From Gemmatimonadota bacterium (GTDB lineage Bacteria; Gemmatimonadota; Gemmatimonadetes; Longimicrobiales; Gaopeijiaceae), in NCBI GenBank assembly GCA_003248075.1, contig QJYK01000280.1:1-64000 (forward strand): 64,000 nt of DNA. Reading direction: 5' to 3'. The translations under genes and the position numbers were made by a program. Below the pieces are notes generated by a model, which saw nothing but the letters and a program-made list of their open reading frames with translations, searched no databases and was not told the origin of the DNA. Below, in pieces: positions 25,322-34,600 of the stretch; the stretch's first letter is position 1; each line of letters begins with the position of its first letter.

Positions 25322-27586
25322 TCACGCTCCACGCTCCGCCCACCCGGTGACGCCGATGTCCCGCAGGATGGCCTGGTGTTCCGGCAGCGCCTGGAGCGGC
25401 TCCAACCCGGGCCAGCCGTGCGCCGCCCACACGAGCGACGGGTCGCGCCGTCGGACGGCGCCCTGCAGGTGCGCCGCCGCCGCCTCGTGGTCGCCAAGGG
25501 CCGCGGCCAGCCCCGCGAGGTATGTAGGGGCGACATATTCGCGGACCGAGCGCGCGGTCAGCTCGTCGTAGATGGACTCCGCGGCCCGCACGTCCGCGTT
25601 TGCACGGTGCGTCAACCCGAGGAACATCATGGGAGCCAGCGTCCCGCCCGAGCTCCGCAGCGCGACCTCCCCCGCGGCGACCGCCTCGCCCCATTCGCCC
25701 AGGGACATGTGCGCCAGCTGCCGAAGAAAGAGCGTGGGGAACGCACCGGGATCGAGCTCCTCCGTGCGCCGGCACCAGTCGAGGACCTCACGGTCGTGGA
25801 AGAGGATGGCCATCGTGACGCCCACCATGTAGGTGGCATACCCCGACAGCGGGTCCCTGGCCCGGCACTCCTTCATGCCACGGAGCGCCTCCTCGGATCG
25901 GCCGCACAAGAATCCCTGATAGAAGACGTAGTACCACGCCGCGCCCTGGACGTAGCCCGGGTTGATCTCCAGCGCCCGCTCGAACTCCCGCTTCGCTTCC
26001 GCCCAGTTCCACTCGTACATCAAGGCGAACACCCCGCGCGAGGTATGCGACTCGGCGATCTCCGGCGCGAACCGGAGGGCGTTGGCCGACGCCTCACCCG
26101 CCTTCGCCCCGGCCACCTCGGGTGGAACCATCGCGAAGAAGCCGAGCATGCTGTGCGCGTCCGCCAGCCCCGACCACGCCAGACCGTACTCGGGATCGAG
26201 TTCGAGCGCTCGCTCCATCAGCTGCATCCCCTCGCGGATGGACTCCCCGCGCAGGTACAGCAAAGCCCGACCCTTGAGGTACGCCTCGTACGCCTCGATG
26301 CTCGCCGTCGCACGCTGGGCCTTCGCCGCCGCCCCCACGTTCAGCGCCGTCTTCAGCTTCGCGGCGATCGCCGTGGCGATCTCGTCCTGCACCGCGAACA
26401 CGTCCTCGATCTCCCGGTCGTACCTCTCCGACCACATGTGATAGCCGTCGGTCGCGTCGACGAGCTGCGCCGTGATCCGCACCCGCTGGCCGGCCCGCCG
26501 TACCGACCCTTCCAGCACGTGCCGCACTTGCAGCTGCTCGCCGATCACCTTCAGGTCCTGGCTCTTCCCCTTGAACGAGAACGACGACGTGCGTCCCGCG
26601 ACACGCAGCTCGGCCACGTGCGACAGGGCGTTGAGGATCTCCTCCGTGACGCCGTCGGCGAAGTACTCGTTCTCCGGGTCGCTGCTCAGGTTCGCGAACG
26701 GCAACACCGCGATCGACTTCTCCGGGGCGACCTGCGCCGCCGTCGGCTGCGGCGTCTCCGCCTCCCTGAGTGCTACCGCGAACTGGATCCCCGTCTCGAA
26801 ACGGTCGATGGGCGTACGGGCGAGCGCCTTCTGCACCGAGCGCGCGACCGGACGCGGCACCCCCTCGCGCAGGGCCGTGATGTCGGCCGGCGTCTGGATG
26901 AACCGCTTGGCGATCACGACCTGCACCGTGGGTCCGGTGAAGGGCTGCTCGCCGACGAGCATCTCGTACAGCACGCAGCCCAGGGAGTAGAGGTCGCTCC
27001 TGCCGTCGATGGTCTCGCCCGCCGCCTGCTCCGGGCTCATGTAGGCCGGCGTGCCCACCGTGGCGCCGGTCTGTGTGAGAGCCTCGGCCTCCACGCCGCC
27101 GACCGCCTTCCCGATCCCGAAGTCCGCGACCATCGCGTGCCCGTCGTGGAGCATGATGTTGTCGGGCTTGATGTCCCGGTGCACCACGCCGTGCCGGTGG
27201 GCGTAGTCCAGCGCCTCGGCGACCTCCTGCGCGATGCGCACGGCCAGGTCCACGGGGAGGGAACCCCCGTCGTCGAGCCGCTCGCGCAGCGACTCCCCCT
27301 GGACGTTGGGCATCACGTAGAACAGGAGTCCGGCCGCCTCGCCCGAGTCGAACACCGGTAGGATGTGCGAGTGCGAGAGTCCCGCGGCCAGGCGGATCTC
27401 CTGGAGGAACCGCTCCGCCCCCACGGTCTGCGCCACGTCCGGGCGGAGCACCTTGATGGCGACCTCCCGCTGATGCTTGAGGTCGCGCGCCCGGTAGACC
27501 GTCGCCATCCCGCCCTGGCCGATCTCGGCATCCACCGAGTAGCGACCCTCGAGGGCGGCGTTCAAGTGGGCGATCCGGTCCGTCAT
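25322..27586 (-). CDS. Ser/Thr protein kinase with TolB-like domain and TPRs, no membrane segment
   Basis: About 754 residues from MTDRIAHLN, rather than the tracked 27649. The Hanks-type kinase domain (about 15-270) has the glycine loop IGQGGMATVYRA, the lysine in VAIKVL, HRDIKPDNIML, DFGIGKA and the activation-loop APE equivalent SPEQAAGE. It is followed directly by a FlgO/TolB-like N-domain (IAVLPFANLSSDPENEYFAD) as in CadC-like sensors, then TPR-type helices to the end. No membrane helix lies between them, which is unusual. It is next to another large kinase in the same direction but about 500 bases apart. Confidence 0.92.
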   Translation of the reverse strand: MTDRIAHLNAALEGRYSVDAEIGQGGMATVYRARDLKHQREVAIKVLRPDVAQTVGAERFLQEIRLAAGLSHSHILPVFDSGEAAGLLFYVMPNVQGESLRERLDDGGSLPVDLAVRIAQEVAEALDYAHRHGVVHRDIKPDNIMLHDGHAMVADFGIGKAVGGVEAEALTQTGATVGTPAYMSPEQAAGETIDGRSDLYSLGCVLYEMLVGEQPFTGPTVQVVIAKRFIQTPADITALREGVPRPVARSVQKALARTPIDRFETGIQFAVALREAETPQPTAAQVAPEKSIAVLPFANLSSDPENEYFADGVTEEILNALSHVAELRVAGRTSSFSFKGKSQDLKVIGEQLQVRHVLEGSVRRAGQRVRITAQLVDATDGYHMWSERYDREIEDVFAVQDEIATAIAAKLKTALNVGAAAKAQRATASIEAYEAYLKGRALLYLRGESIREGMQLMERALELDPEYGLAWSGLADAHSMLGFFAMVPPEVAGAKAGEASANALRFAPEIAESHTSRGVFALMYEWNWAEAKREFERALEINPGYVQGAAWYYVFYQGFLCGRSEEALRGMKECRARDPLSGYATYMVGVTMAILFHDREVLDWCRRTEELDPGAFPTLFLRQLAHMSLGEWGEAVAAGEVALRSSGGTLAPMMFLGLTHRANADVRAAESIYDELTARSVREYVAPTYLAGLAAALGDHEAAAAHLQGAVRRRDPSLVWAAHGWPGLEPLQALPEHQAILRDIGVTGWAERGA

Positions 27587-28084
27587 CGGGCCGCGACGGC
27601 GAGGGTCATCGTGGGCGGCAACCTCCGAGCGTCTCGAACGCCCGGTCAAGCGAGGGCCGGGGAAGCCGGCGCCACGTTAGAGGCGCGGCTCGACGGATCG
27701 CAAGCGTGGTCGCTGGAATCGGAGGGGCCCCGCTCGGAGCGCGCGCCCGGAGGCGCGGGTACACGCACCCGAAGCTGCCTCGCCCCCGGCGCGTCTTGCC
27801 CGGGGGACCGTGCCAGCGTTAGCAGAGGGCTGCGCCGCTGCGCGGATGAGCGACTCGGTCGCTCATGCCTGCCCCCGTCCCGGGCCGATGGCCCTCGAGC
27901 CGATGCATCCAGAGATCGAGACGCGCGTCGTCGCCCTTTCGATGAACGAGGATCTGGGGCTGTCTTCGCTTCCTCCTCGGCGCGGCAGAGGGGGGTCGAG
28001 CGCACGCTCGCCGCGGGGATCCGCACACCCGACGTGGGCGGAACGGGCACGACGAGGAAGGTCACGTGCGCGGTGATCGAGGCG
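27587..28084. other. Intergenic stretch between two kinase genes
   Basis: About 500 bases. The 139-residue minus ORF here reads as Arg/Ser/Pro-rich noise. It contains one perfect hairpin (27846-27866), listed separately, and presumably the promoter of the downstream kinase. I see no RNA gene. Confidence 0.4.
27846..27866. repeat. Perfect 9-base inverted repeat
   Basis: ATGAGCGAC and GTCGCTCAT are separated by TCG, about 260 bases upstream of the TolB-type kinase start. There is no T tract. It could be an operator or a transcript hairpin at the end of the other kinase message. Chance occurrence cannot be excluded. Confidence 0.45.
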
Positions 28085-31000
28085 CTATCGCGGGGGGACG
28101 GCTGCTGAGGGCAGACGACCTCGCGCTCCCGCGCGGTCTCCGACCCCCGACAGGCTCGCGAGCACGGACTCAGCCTCGTCGATGTACGCCTGGTGCCGCA
28201 CCGGAGGCATGTCGTACATGCGCAGGAACTCGCGATAGAAGCGGGCGGCCCGGACCGTATCGCCCGCCCGGTCCCAGGCGCGCGCGCGCTCGAGCGTCGC
28301 CAGCGCTGCGCTCTGTTTCAGGACGAGCTGCGAAGGGACGCTCGCGATCGCCGTCTGATAATAGGACAGCAGTGTATCAGCGGTCGCGGCCCGGCCCTGG
28401 TCGGCCATCAGTCGACCCGCGGCCAGCCGGATGAACGGTACAGGGAAATAGTCGAACAGCGCGCCGTCGCCGCGATGCCGCTCGATCCCGAGGAGGGAGT
28501 CGGCCGCCGCCGCGGCGTCCCCACCGAGCTCGAGCCGGAAGGCAGCCAACGCGCGCTCCAGCCAGGCGGCCGCTTCGTCGCCGGGCACGCCCCGCAACGT
28601 CGCACGCGCGGAGTCGATCCCGGCCGGACGTTGGTCCGCATAGGCGACGACCCCGTCGAGGAACGCCGACAGGCGGACGGCAGCGGGTGAGCCACCTTCG
28701 GGGCCGGCGTATCCCATCAGTTCCCCGCGACGCGCCAGGGCCGCGTCCCGGTCGAGCGCGCCCGTCCAGTAGCCCATGACGCCGAGCGCGAGGCGCGCGC
28801 CGGCAACCGGCAAGACGGGTCGCTCGGCGTACGCCCGGTCGGACGCGACCAGAGCCGAGTCCCAGGCGCCGCGCATGGCCCAAGCCGTGCCGTCCCACTG
28901 GCGAAGGGCCACGAGGGTCGCCGACGGCGCGCCGCGCAGCGCCAGCTGTCGGCTCGTTTCGATCTGCGCCTGCGGGTCGAGAAGGAGCACCGGCAAGGCC
29001 ACCGCCCAGTCCTGCAGCGCGGGCGCGATCCGGGCGCGACCGAGCGCCGAGGCGAACCCGTCCCGGACCCGATCCTCGATGCGTCCGTTCCGCACGCGGC
29101 TCACCGGCATCTCGTAGCCCACGGAGACGGGGAGGCCGAAGTCCGTGAGCGTGCTCTCCCATTCGGCTCCGTAGTACTCACGCAGCCGGGCGTACGCCCT
29201 CTCCACGCGCGCGCTATCGGGCAGGAAGAAAAGGGTGTGATCCGGGACCGGTACGAGGCGTGGGTTGAGCTCCAGCGCCCGGTCGAAGGCCTCCGTCGCG
29301 TCCATCGGAGACAAGAGGAGCCGGGTTCCGTCGTGGAGGATGTGGTCTCCGTACTGGAACCATCCGTACCAGTAGTCGGGGAATCGGCGCGTGACGGAGG
29401 CGGCAGCGGCCATGTGGTCGGCGAAGCGCGCGTGCTCGTCGTGCTGCATCAGTGCCTTTTCGCGCTCCGGAAAGGCGTCCTTGTGCTCCCGGGCGACGGA
29501 ATCCTCGCGGGCGCGACGGAGCGCGGAGAAATTCCAGTCCGCGGCCTGCACGACGCGTCGGTAGGCGAACCAGAACGAGGAGTCCGCTTCGATGGCGCGC
29601 GCGAACGCTTGCTCCGCGTCGCCCCAGCGGTTGGCGAGCAGGGCGTTCTCGCCCTCGAGGAAAGCCCGCAACGCGGGAATCGAGCGGGTGTGTAGCAGCG
29701 CGAACGACGGCATCGCCCGGTCGCGCGCCGGAAGGATGGCCTCCAGCATCGCCCACGTCGCGGAATCGGTCAGGGTGAGGATCCCCTCCTCGCCGAGCGG
29801 CGCGGTCACGCTTCCGCTCGCGATCGGGTCCCCTGCGCCGGACGTCGGGAGCAGTCGGTAGTCCAGACGAATCTTGCTCTCTGCGCGCACAAGCGAGCCG
29901 ACCAGCGCGCTCCCGGCGCCGAGCCCTGCAGCGACCCGGACGGCGCGGTCCGCGTCCCACGTCTCCCCTGCCTGCGTCTGGGCGAGGACCGAGAGCGGGT
30001 CGATCATGCGCAGATCGCCCACGTTGTCGAGGTTCGCGGTCAACGTGACGACCAGGTCGCGTCCCAGCCGGGCCAGGCTCGTGTCGGACGGCACCGTCGG
30101 TAGGAAGGGCATGACGGCGATCCGGTCGCGCCCCTCCGGCACGACGCCCGCGTCGCGGCGGAGCAGGGCTATGCCACCCGCGACGACAGCCAGGAGGACC
30201 GCCGCGGCCACCACCGGGGCCCACCTTCGCAACCCGATGGCTGGAGCCGCCGCGACGCCCTCGCCGGTGAGCCCCCCCAGGCACGCGTCCAGATCCGAGA
30301 GCGCGTCGTCCGCGGTGGGCCACCGCTCCCCCGGCGACCTGGCCAGCGCGCGCCGAAGCCACGTCGCGACATCGGCCGGCACATCGGCCCGCACGCTGGA
30401 CACGTCGTCCGGTGTGCGCGTCACCTTGGCGCTCATGACCGCTTGGATCGTGGACCCGGTCAGCGGGGGGGTGCCCGCCAGCATCTCGTACAGGAGGCAC
30501 CCGAGCGCATAAAGGTCCACGCGATGATCCGCGTCCGGGTCGGCCAGCACCTGCTCGGGCGCCATGTATACCGGCGTGCCGATCGCCACGCCCGTGGAGG
30601 TCAGCGTGCCGTCTTGGGCCGAGGCCGACAGCGCCTTGGCCACGCCGAAGTCGGTCACCACGGCGTGTCCGTCGGTCAGCAGCACGTTGTCCGGCTTGAT
30701 GTCGCGGTGGATCACGCCCCGCCGGTGCGCATAGGCCAGCGCTTCCGCGATGTCGCGGGTGATCTGCACCGCGTCGCGGATCCCGAGCCGGCCCTCCCGA
30801 CCGAGTCGGGACCGGAGCGACTCGCCCTCCACGAGCGGCATCGTATAGTAGAGGGTCGACCCGGCGTTCCCCGCGCTCAGAAGCGGGACGATGTGTGGGT
30901 GCTGCAGATTGGCGACGGTCTGGATCTCCCGACGAAACCGGTCGGCGCTCACCGCATCGCCGAGGCCGGACACCACCTTGAGCGCGACGCGGCGGCCGAG

Positions 31001-31108
31001 GGCGGTCTCCTCGGCCACGAACACGCGACTCATCCCGCCGCCGCCCAGCTCCCGTTCGACGCGGAACGTCGCCGACAGGGCGTCGCGCAGCTGCTTTTCG
31101 AGGCTCAT
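28085..31108 (-). CDS. Membrane-anchored Ser/Thr protein kinase with TPR-like sensor region
   Basis: 1007 residues from ATG at 31108; the tracked TTG start adds three residues. The kinase domain (about 15-275) has LGGGGMSRVFVAEE, Lys44 in VALKVV, HRDIKPDN (134-141), DFGVAKA (153-159) and APEQVLAD. One membrane helix (about 297-317, VVAAAVLLAVVAGGIALL) leads to a large extracytoplasmic part. That part holds a TolB-like segment (IAVMPFLPTVPSDTS) and long helical repeats that look like degenerate TPRs, with tandem Trp/Tyr/Ala patterns. Such kinases are abundant in Gemmatimonadota; no partner or substrate is encoded next to it. Confidence 0.92.
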   Translation of the reverse strand: MSLEKQLRDALSATFRVERELGGGGMSRVFVAEETALGRRVALKVVSGLGDAVSADRFRREIQTVANLQHPHIVPLLSAGNAGSTLYYTMPLVEGESLRSRLGREGRLGIRDAVQITRDIAEALAYAHRRGVIHRDIKPDNVLLTDGHAVVTDFGVAKALSASAQDGTLTSTGVAIGTPVYMAPEQVLADPDADHRVDLYALGCLLYEMLAGTPPLTGSTIQAVMSAKVTRTPDDVSSVRADVPADVATWLRRALARSPGERWPTADDALSDLDACLGGLTGEGVAAAPAIGLRRWAPVVAAAVLLAVVAGGIALLRRDAGVVPEGRDRIAVMPFLPTVPSDTSLARLGRDLVVTLTANLDNVGDLRMIDPLSVLAQTQAGETWDADRAVRVAAGLGAGSALVGSLVRAESKIRLDYRLLPTSGAGDPIASGSVTAPLGEEGILTLTDSATWAMLEAILPARDRAMPSFALLHTRSIPALRAFLEGENALLANRWGDAEQAFARAIEADSSFWFAYRRVVQAADWNFSALRRAREDSVAREHKDAFPEREKALMQHDEHARFADHMAAAASVTRRFPDYWYGWFQYGDHILHDGTRLLLSPMDATEAFDRALELNPRLVPVPDHTLFFLPDSARVERAYARLREYYGAEWESTLTDFGLPVSVGYEMPVSRVRNGRIEDRVRDGFASALGRARIAPALQDWAVALPVLLLDPQAQIETSRQLALRGAPSATLVALRQWDGTAWAMRGAWDSALVASDRAYAERPVLPVAGARLALGVMGYWTGALDRDAALARRGELMGYAGPEGGSPAAVRLSAFLDGVVAYADQRPAGIDSARATLRGVPGDEAAAWLERALAAFRLELGGDAAAAADSLLGIERHRGDGALFDYFPVPFIRLAAGRLMADQGRAATADTLLSYYQTAIASVPSQLVLKQSAALATLERARAWDRAGDTVRAARFYREFLRMYDMPPVRHQAYIDEAESVLASLSGVGDRAGARGRLPSAAVPPR

Positions 31109-31284
31109 GGCGGCCAACGTAGCGGACCGCCCACAGAGGTCGGAAGGGGGCGGGAGCCGGCAGAGTTCGGGCCAAGAGGCACCCGCTACCGCCGGGGTGG
31201 GCAGGCCTGGAGGTTTGTCAGCGAACGGCGGCCGCCGCAGAATGCGCGATTCCCTTCGGACGCGGCCGTTAGCGGGAGGTGCGC

Positions 31285-31824
31285 ATGAACTGGTCGGCGG
31301 TGCAGGCTGTCGCGGAGCTGGTGGCGGCTACCGGCGTCATCGTCTCCCTGGCGTACCTGGCTACACAGGTTCGGCAGAACACCCGGTCCATCCGGGCCGC
31401 CGCTACCCAGGATCTGCTGCTCGGATACAACGCGATCCTGGACTTTCCGAAACAGAGCGCCTATGGAGCGCGCGCATACCACGCAGTCATCCGCGGGGAG
31501 CTCTCGAGGCTCGCGCCGGAAGAGCAATCGGCCGCACGAGTGGGCATGATCCAGATCTGGCGCCTCTACGAGCACGCCTACCTCCAATACCACGCTGGAA
31601 CGCTCGGCGACGACGTGTGGGAAGGGTGGGTGTACCAGATAAGGATGAGCGCGGGGCTTCCGGGCCTCAGGATGACCTGGCCGGCGATCCGGCCGTTGGT
31701 CAGCCGTAGCTTCGCCGATTGGGTCGACGAGATGTCCGAGATCAGCGCGCGAACGGCCGCCGAGTATGCCGACCGGTGGGCCGCTGCCGGCTCGATGAGC
31801 CTGGTCGAGACGCCGGATCCGTGA
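31285..31824 (+). CDS. Membrane-anchored hypothetical protein
   Basis: 179 residues from the ATG at 31285, six bases after GGGAGG; the tracked start is two codons earlier. One N-terminal helix (VAELVAATGVIVSLAYLATQV) is followed by RQNTRSIRAAATQDLL and a helical domain. I recall similar short proteins with this VRQNTRSIRA signature in many soil bacteria, with no known function. It is convergent with the next gene, the stops being 18 bases apart. Confidence 0.75.
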   Translation: MNWSAVQAVAELVAATGVIVSLAYLATQVRQNTRSIRAAATQDLLLGYNAILDFPKQSAYGARAYHAVIRGELSRLAPEEQSAARVGMIQIWRLYEHAYLQYHAGTLGDDVWEGWVYQIRMSAGLPGLRMTWPAIRPLVSRSFADWVDEMSEISARTAAEYADRWAAAGSMSLVETPDP

Positions 31825-31842
31825 GGGAGCCGGTCGGACCGC

Positions 31843-32577
31843 CTACCTGGAACGACCGGGTCGCAGCGACACGTGCAGGTGGTCCGCGGTGCCCACGTGC
31901 CGGAGCGTATTCAGGCCGAGCGTCCAGAAGGCGAGCTCGAGCCCCACGTTCCGCCACTCGCGCCGCCCGCGCGTGCGAATATCCAGCGCATGGACGAAGC
32001 CGTCGTCTTGTCTGAAGTGCAGCGAGGCTTCAGGCTTCGAGAGCCCCATCAGCCAGTAGTCTTCCGGTGTTCGTCCCGCGTCCGTGATCACGGTCTCGCC
32101 GTCCGCCACGAACACCGCGGAGGTCGCCAGGCGTAGCAGCGGATGCAACGCTCGATACTCCGCGCGTACCTCCGGTCCCTTCACGCGTCCGCCTGCGACG
32201 TACACCGACGCGTAGACGGCCCAGGCCGCCGCCACCCCCCAGGCGCCTCGGGTCAGGAAGCGTCGCGTCGCCTTCCCACCCCCCAGCCAACGACCCGCGA
32301 CCCATGCGTACAGCCAGAGCAGCAGGCCGGTCGCCGTGCCACCCAGGAAGACCGCACCCCACGGCCCCAGACCCCAGGCGGTTTGACCGAAGACGCCGAC
32401 GCGAACCAGCACCACGAACGGCAGCGTCGCCAGGATCACGGCGCTCGCGATCCACAGCGCGGTGCGGCGGGCGAGGCGTCCCGGGAGCCGGCGTCGCCGG
32501 GCCCGGGCCGCGGCCTCCTCGTGCCCATCCTCCAGCAGGCCCCGGAGGCCCTCGTAGTCCACCTTCAGATCGCTCAT
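31843..32577 (-). CDS. Membrane protein with possible M15-like zinc peptidase domain
   Basis: 244 residues from MSDLKVD at 32577, preceded by GGGAGGGG; the longer tracked frame adds Arg/Gly-rich noise. Three hydrophobic segments occupy residues about 45-150 (for example LWIASAVILATLPFVVLV). The C-terminal 100 residues contain ASLHFRQDDGFVHALDIRT and TLRHVGTADHLHVSL. The SxH...HxxD and HxH spacing resembles the zinc site of M15/DD-peptidase-fold enzymes that cut cell-wall peptides, but the match is from pattern only. It could also be a non-enzymatic relative. Confidence 0.55.
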   Translation of the reverse strand: MSDLKVDYEGLRGLLEDGHEEAAARARRRRLPGRLARRTALWIASAVILATLPFVVLVRVGVFGQTAWGLGPWGAVFLGGTATGLLLWLYAWVAGRWLGGGKATRRFLTRGAWGVAAAWAVYASVYVAGGRVKGPEVRAEYRALHPLLRLATSAVFVADGETVITDAGRTPEDYWLMGLSKPEASLHFRQDDGFVHALDIRTRGRREWRNVGLELAFWTLGLNTLRHVGTADHLHVSLRPGRSR

Positions 32578-32882
32578 GCCCCCTCCCCTCCCACCCCGAT
32601 TCCGGCGCCCGCCGGCGGCGCCGGCCCAGTGCCGCGTTCCGGCCCCCGGCACCGGTAGGCCTGCCAATCCACCGTCCCCGCGCGCATGCCGCCCTCCGGT
32701 CCGGGTCGCCCCAAAAGGTATCGGGACCCGGCCACCGCGCCAGCAGATGGTTGTGCGGAGGCGCCCGGAAACATCAGTTTGCATGTAGGGGCATCGCGTC
32801 GCCCCCAGCCCCCCCCGGCGAAACCCGAGTGAACGAAACGTGGTCAAGCCGAACAAGGTGCTGGAGAAGCGCCTCGCGGAGC
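32578..32882. other. Short intergenic stretch before a small gene
   Basis: About 305 bases between divergent starts. The sequence is GC-rich with no recognisable motif other than the ribosome site at its left edge. The ORFs here are shadows. Confidence 0.35.
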
Positions 32883-33071
32883 ATGGGGTCGCTGCACGAT
32901 CTGCTTCCCGAGTTCCGGACGCATGTCGGCTCGTGCCCCGGCTGTGGCGGATTCCACGACTGGCTGCGCTGGCGGCACGTGGAGGGGACCAACCGCTGGG
33001 TGGCGGAGTGCCCCGACGGCGGCCACGAGCTGAACCTCCCCTTCCAGTTCGCCCCGAAGGGCGGAGAGTAG
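32883..33071 (+). CDS. Small zinc-binding-like protein (62 residues)
   Basis: Within the tracked frame 32304-33071 only the last 62 residues look real. They start MGSLHDLLPE at an ATG after CGGAG. The protein has CPGC (about residues 18-21) and a later C-P-D-G-G-H, a possible Cys3His zinc site, with Trp-rich text between. It ends NLPFQFAPKGGE. No family is recognised, and it is isolated between divergent genes. Either a genuine small protein or a chance frame is possible; the cysteine pattern favours the first. Confidence 0.45.
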   Translation: MGSLHDLLPEFRTHVGSCPGCGGFHDWLRWRHVEGTNRWVAECPDGGHELNLPFQFAPKGGE

Positions 33072-33242
33072 CCTCGGGGCCCCGTTCGCGCGGCGAGGCG
33101 GACGGATGGCTCCAGGCGGGGCCCTCGGGCGGCGGCGTCCCGGGGTCCAGCGGCCGCCTGGTCGCGCAGTGGTGCTTCGAGGCCAGGCCGCCTATGATCG
33201 GGTCCTGGTCCCCGAGCCTGCCACCCCTCGCCTAGCCCACAC

Positions 33243-34538
33243 ATGATCTCGAGACGCGACTTTCTCGGAGCCTCCTCGCTGGCCGCCGCGGGCGCCGCGA
33301 TCGACCCCGCACGAGCCCTGGCCTCCGAGCCGATCGCATCGCAGAACCTGCCTCCGTCCATCGCACGCCTCACCTCCTGGGCCGACCGCGCGCAACCGAT
33401 CACGACCGAGGAGCGCGCCGCCCGCGTGGAGCGCGCGAAGCGCTTGATGAAGGACACCGGCATCGACGCGCTCTACCTCACCGGCGGCACGTCGATGAGC
33501 TACTTCACGAACATCCGCTGGGGCGGCGGTGAGCGGCTGTTCGCGGTCGTCGTACCGGTACGGGGCACGGCGTTCGTCGTGTGTCCGGCCTTCGAGGAGG
33601 ACCGCGCGCGCGAGCAGCTGGCGCTCGGTCCGTTGGGCGACGCCGACGTCTTCACCTGGGAGGAGCACGAGAGCCCCTACCTCCGCGTCGCCGAGGGACT
33701 CAAGTCCCGGGGCATCGCATCCGGTAAGGTCGGCGCCGAGGAGACCGTGCAGTTTCGCTTCAGCGACGGGGTGGCGCAGGCCGCGCCCGCCCTCCAGGTC
33801 GTGAGCGGCACCCCGGTCTCGGCCGGCTGCCGCGGGGTGAAGGACGAGCACGAGATCGCGCTCATGCGCCTGGCGAACGAGGCGACCCTGACCGCCTACA
33901 AGGCGGCCTATCTCGCGCTCGAGGAGGGCATGACCCAGCGTGATTTCGGCCGGCTCGTGAGCACGGCGCACCAGCAGCTGGGCTTCCAGGGCGGCGCGAG
34001 CGTCCAGACGGGTGAGTACTCCGCGCTCCCCCACGGCTCGATCGCGCCCCAGGTGGTGCGTGAGGGGACGATCCTCCTCATCGACGGTGGGTGCAGCGTC
34101 GAGGGGTATCAGTCCGACATCAGCCGCACCTTCGTGCTCGGGCGGCCGTCCGACAAGATGAAGAAGGTGTTCGACATCGAGTTCCGCGCCCAGACCGCCG
34201 CGCTTGAGGCCGCCGCGCCGGGCGTGCCCGCGGAGGACGTCGACCGGGCGGCCCGCAAGGTGATCGAGGACGCCGGATACGGTCCGGGCTACACCTATTT
34301 CACACACCGGGTCGGGCACGGCATCGGCATGGACGGGCACGAGTGGCCCTACCTCGTGAAGGGGAACACGGTGCCGCTGAAGGCGGGAAACACGTTCAGC
34401 GACGAGCCGGGCATCTACATCCGCGGCGAGTTCGGCGTGCGTTTGGAAGACGACATGGTCATCACCGAGGCGGGCGCCGAGCTGTTCACGCCGCAGAGCC
34501 CCTCGCTGGAGGACCCGTTCGGGAACTGGCCGCACTGA
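33243..34538 (+). CDS. Tat-exported M24 aminopeptidase P-like peptidase
   Basis: 431 residues. The N-terminus ISRRDFLGASSLAAAGAA is a twin-arginine signal, so the folded metalloenzyme is exported. The creatinase-like N-domain (about 50-200) is followed by the pita-bread catalytic domain with all five metal ligands visible: Asp in LLIDGGCS, Asp in SDISRTF, His in THRVGHGIGMDGHE, Glu in FSDEPGIYI and Glu in VRLEDDMVIT. Xaa-Pro dipeptide or oligopeptide cleavage is expected. It is monocistronic and ends at a shared terminator. Confidence 0.93.
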   Translation: MISRRDFLGASSLAAAGAAIDPARALASEPIASQNLPPSIARLTSWADRAQPITTEERAARVERAKRLMKDTGIDALYLTGGTSMSYFTNIRWGGGERLFAVVVPVRGTAFVVCPAFEEDRAREQLALGPLGDADVFTWEEHESPYLRVAEGLKSRGIASGKVGAEETVQFRFSDGVAQAAPALQVVSGTPVSAGCRGVKDEHEIALMRLANEATLTAYKAAYLALEEGMTQRDFGRLVSTAHQQLGFQGGASVQTGEYSALPHGSIAPQVVREGTILLIDGGCSVEGYQSDISRTFVLGRPSDKMKKVFDIEFRAQTAALEAAAPGVPAEDVDRAARKVIEDAGYGPGYTYFTHRVGHGIGMDGHEWPYLVKGNTVPLKAGNTFSDEPGIYIRGEFGVRLEDDMVITEAGAELFTPQSPSLEDPFGNWPH

Positions 34539-34568
34539 CCGGACGCGAGACCCGGCCCGTCGGGTGAC

Positions 34569-34594
34569 GGGACACGGCCGCCGGGCCGTGCCCC
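34569..34594. terminator. Bidirectional hairpin between convergent genes
   Basis: GGGACACGGCC pairs with GGCCGTGCCCC around a GCCG loop (one A-C mismatch). It lies between the M24 peptidase stop (34538) and the ADOP permease stop (34601), and serves both strands. There is no T run. Confidence 0.6.
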
Positions 34595-34600
34595 CCCGGC

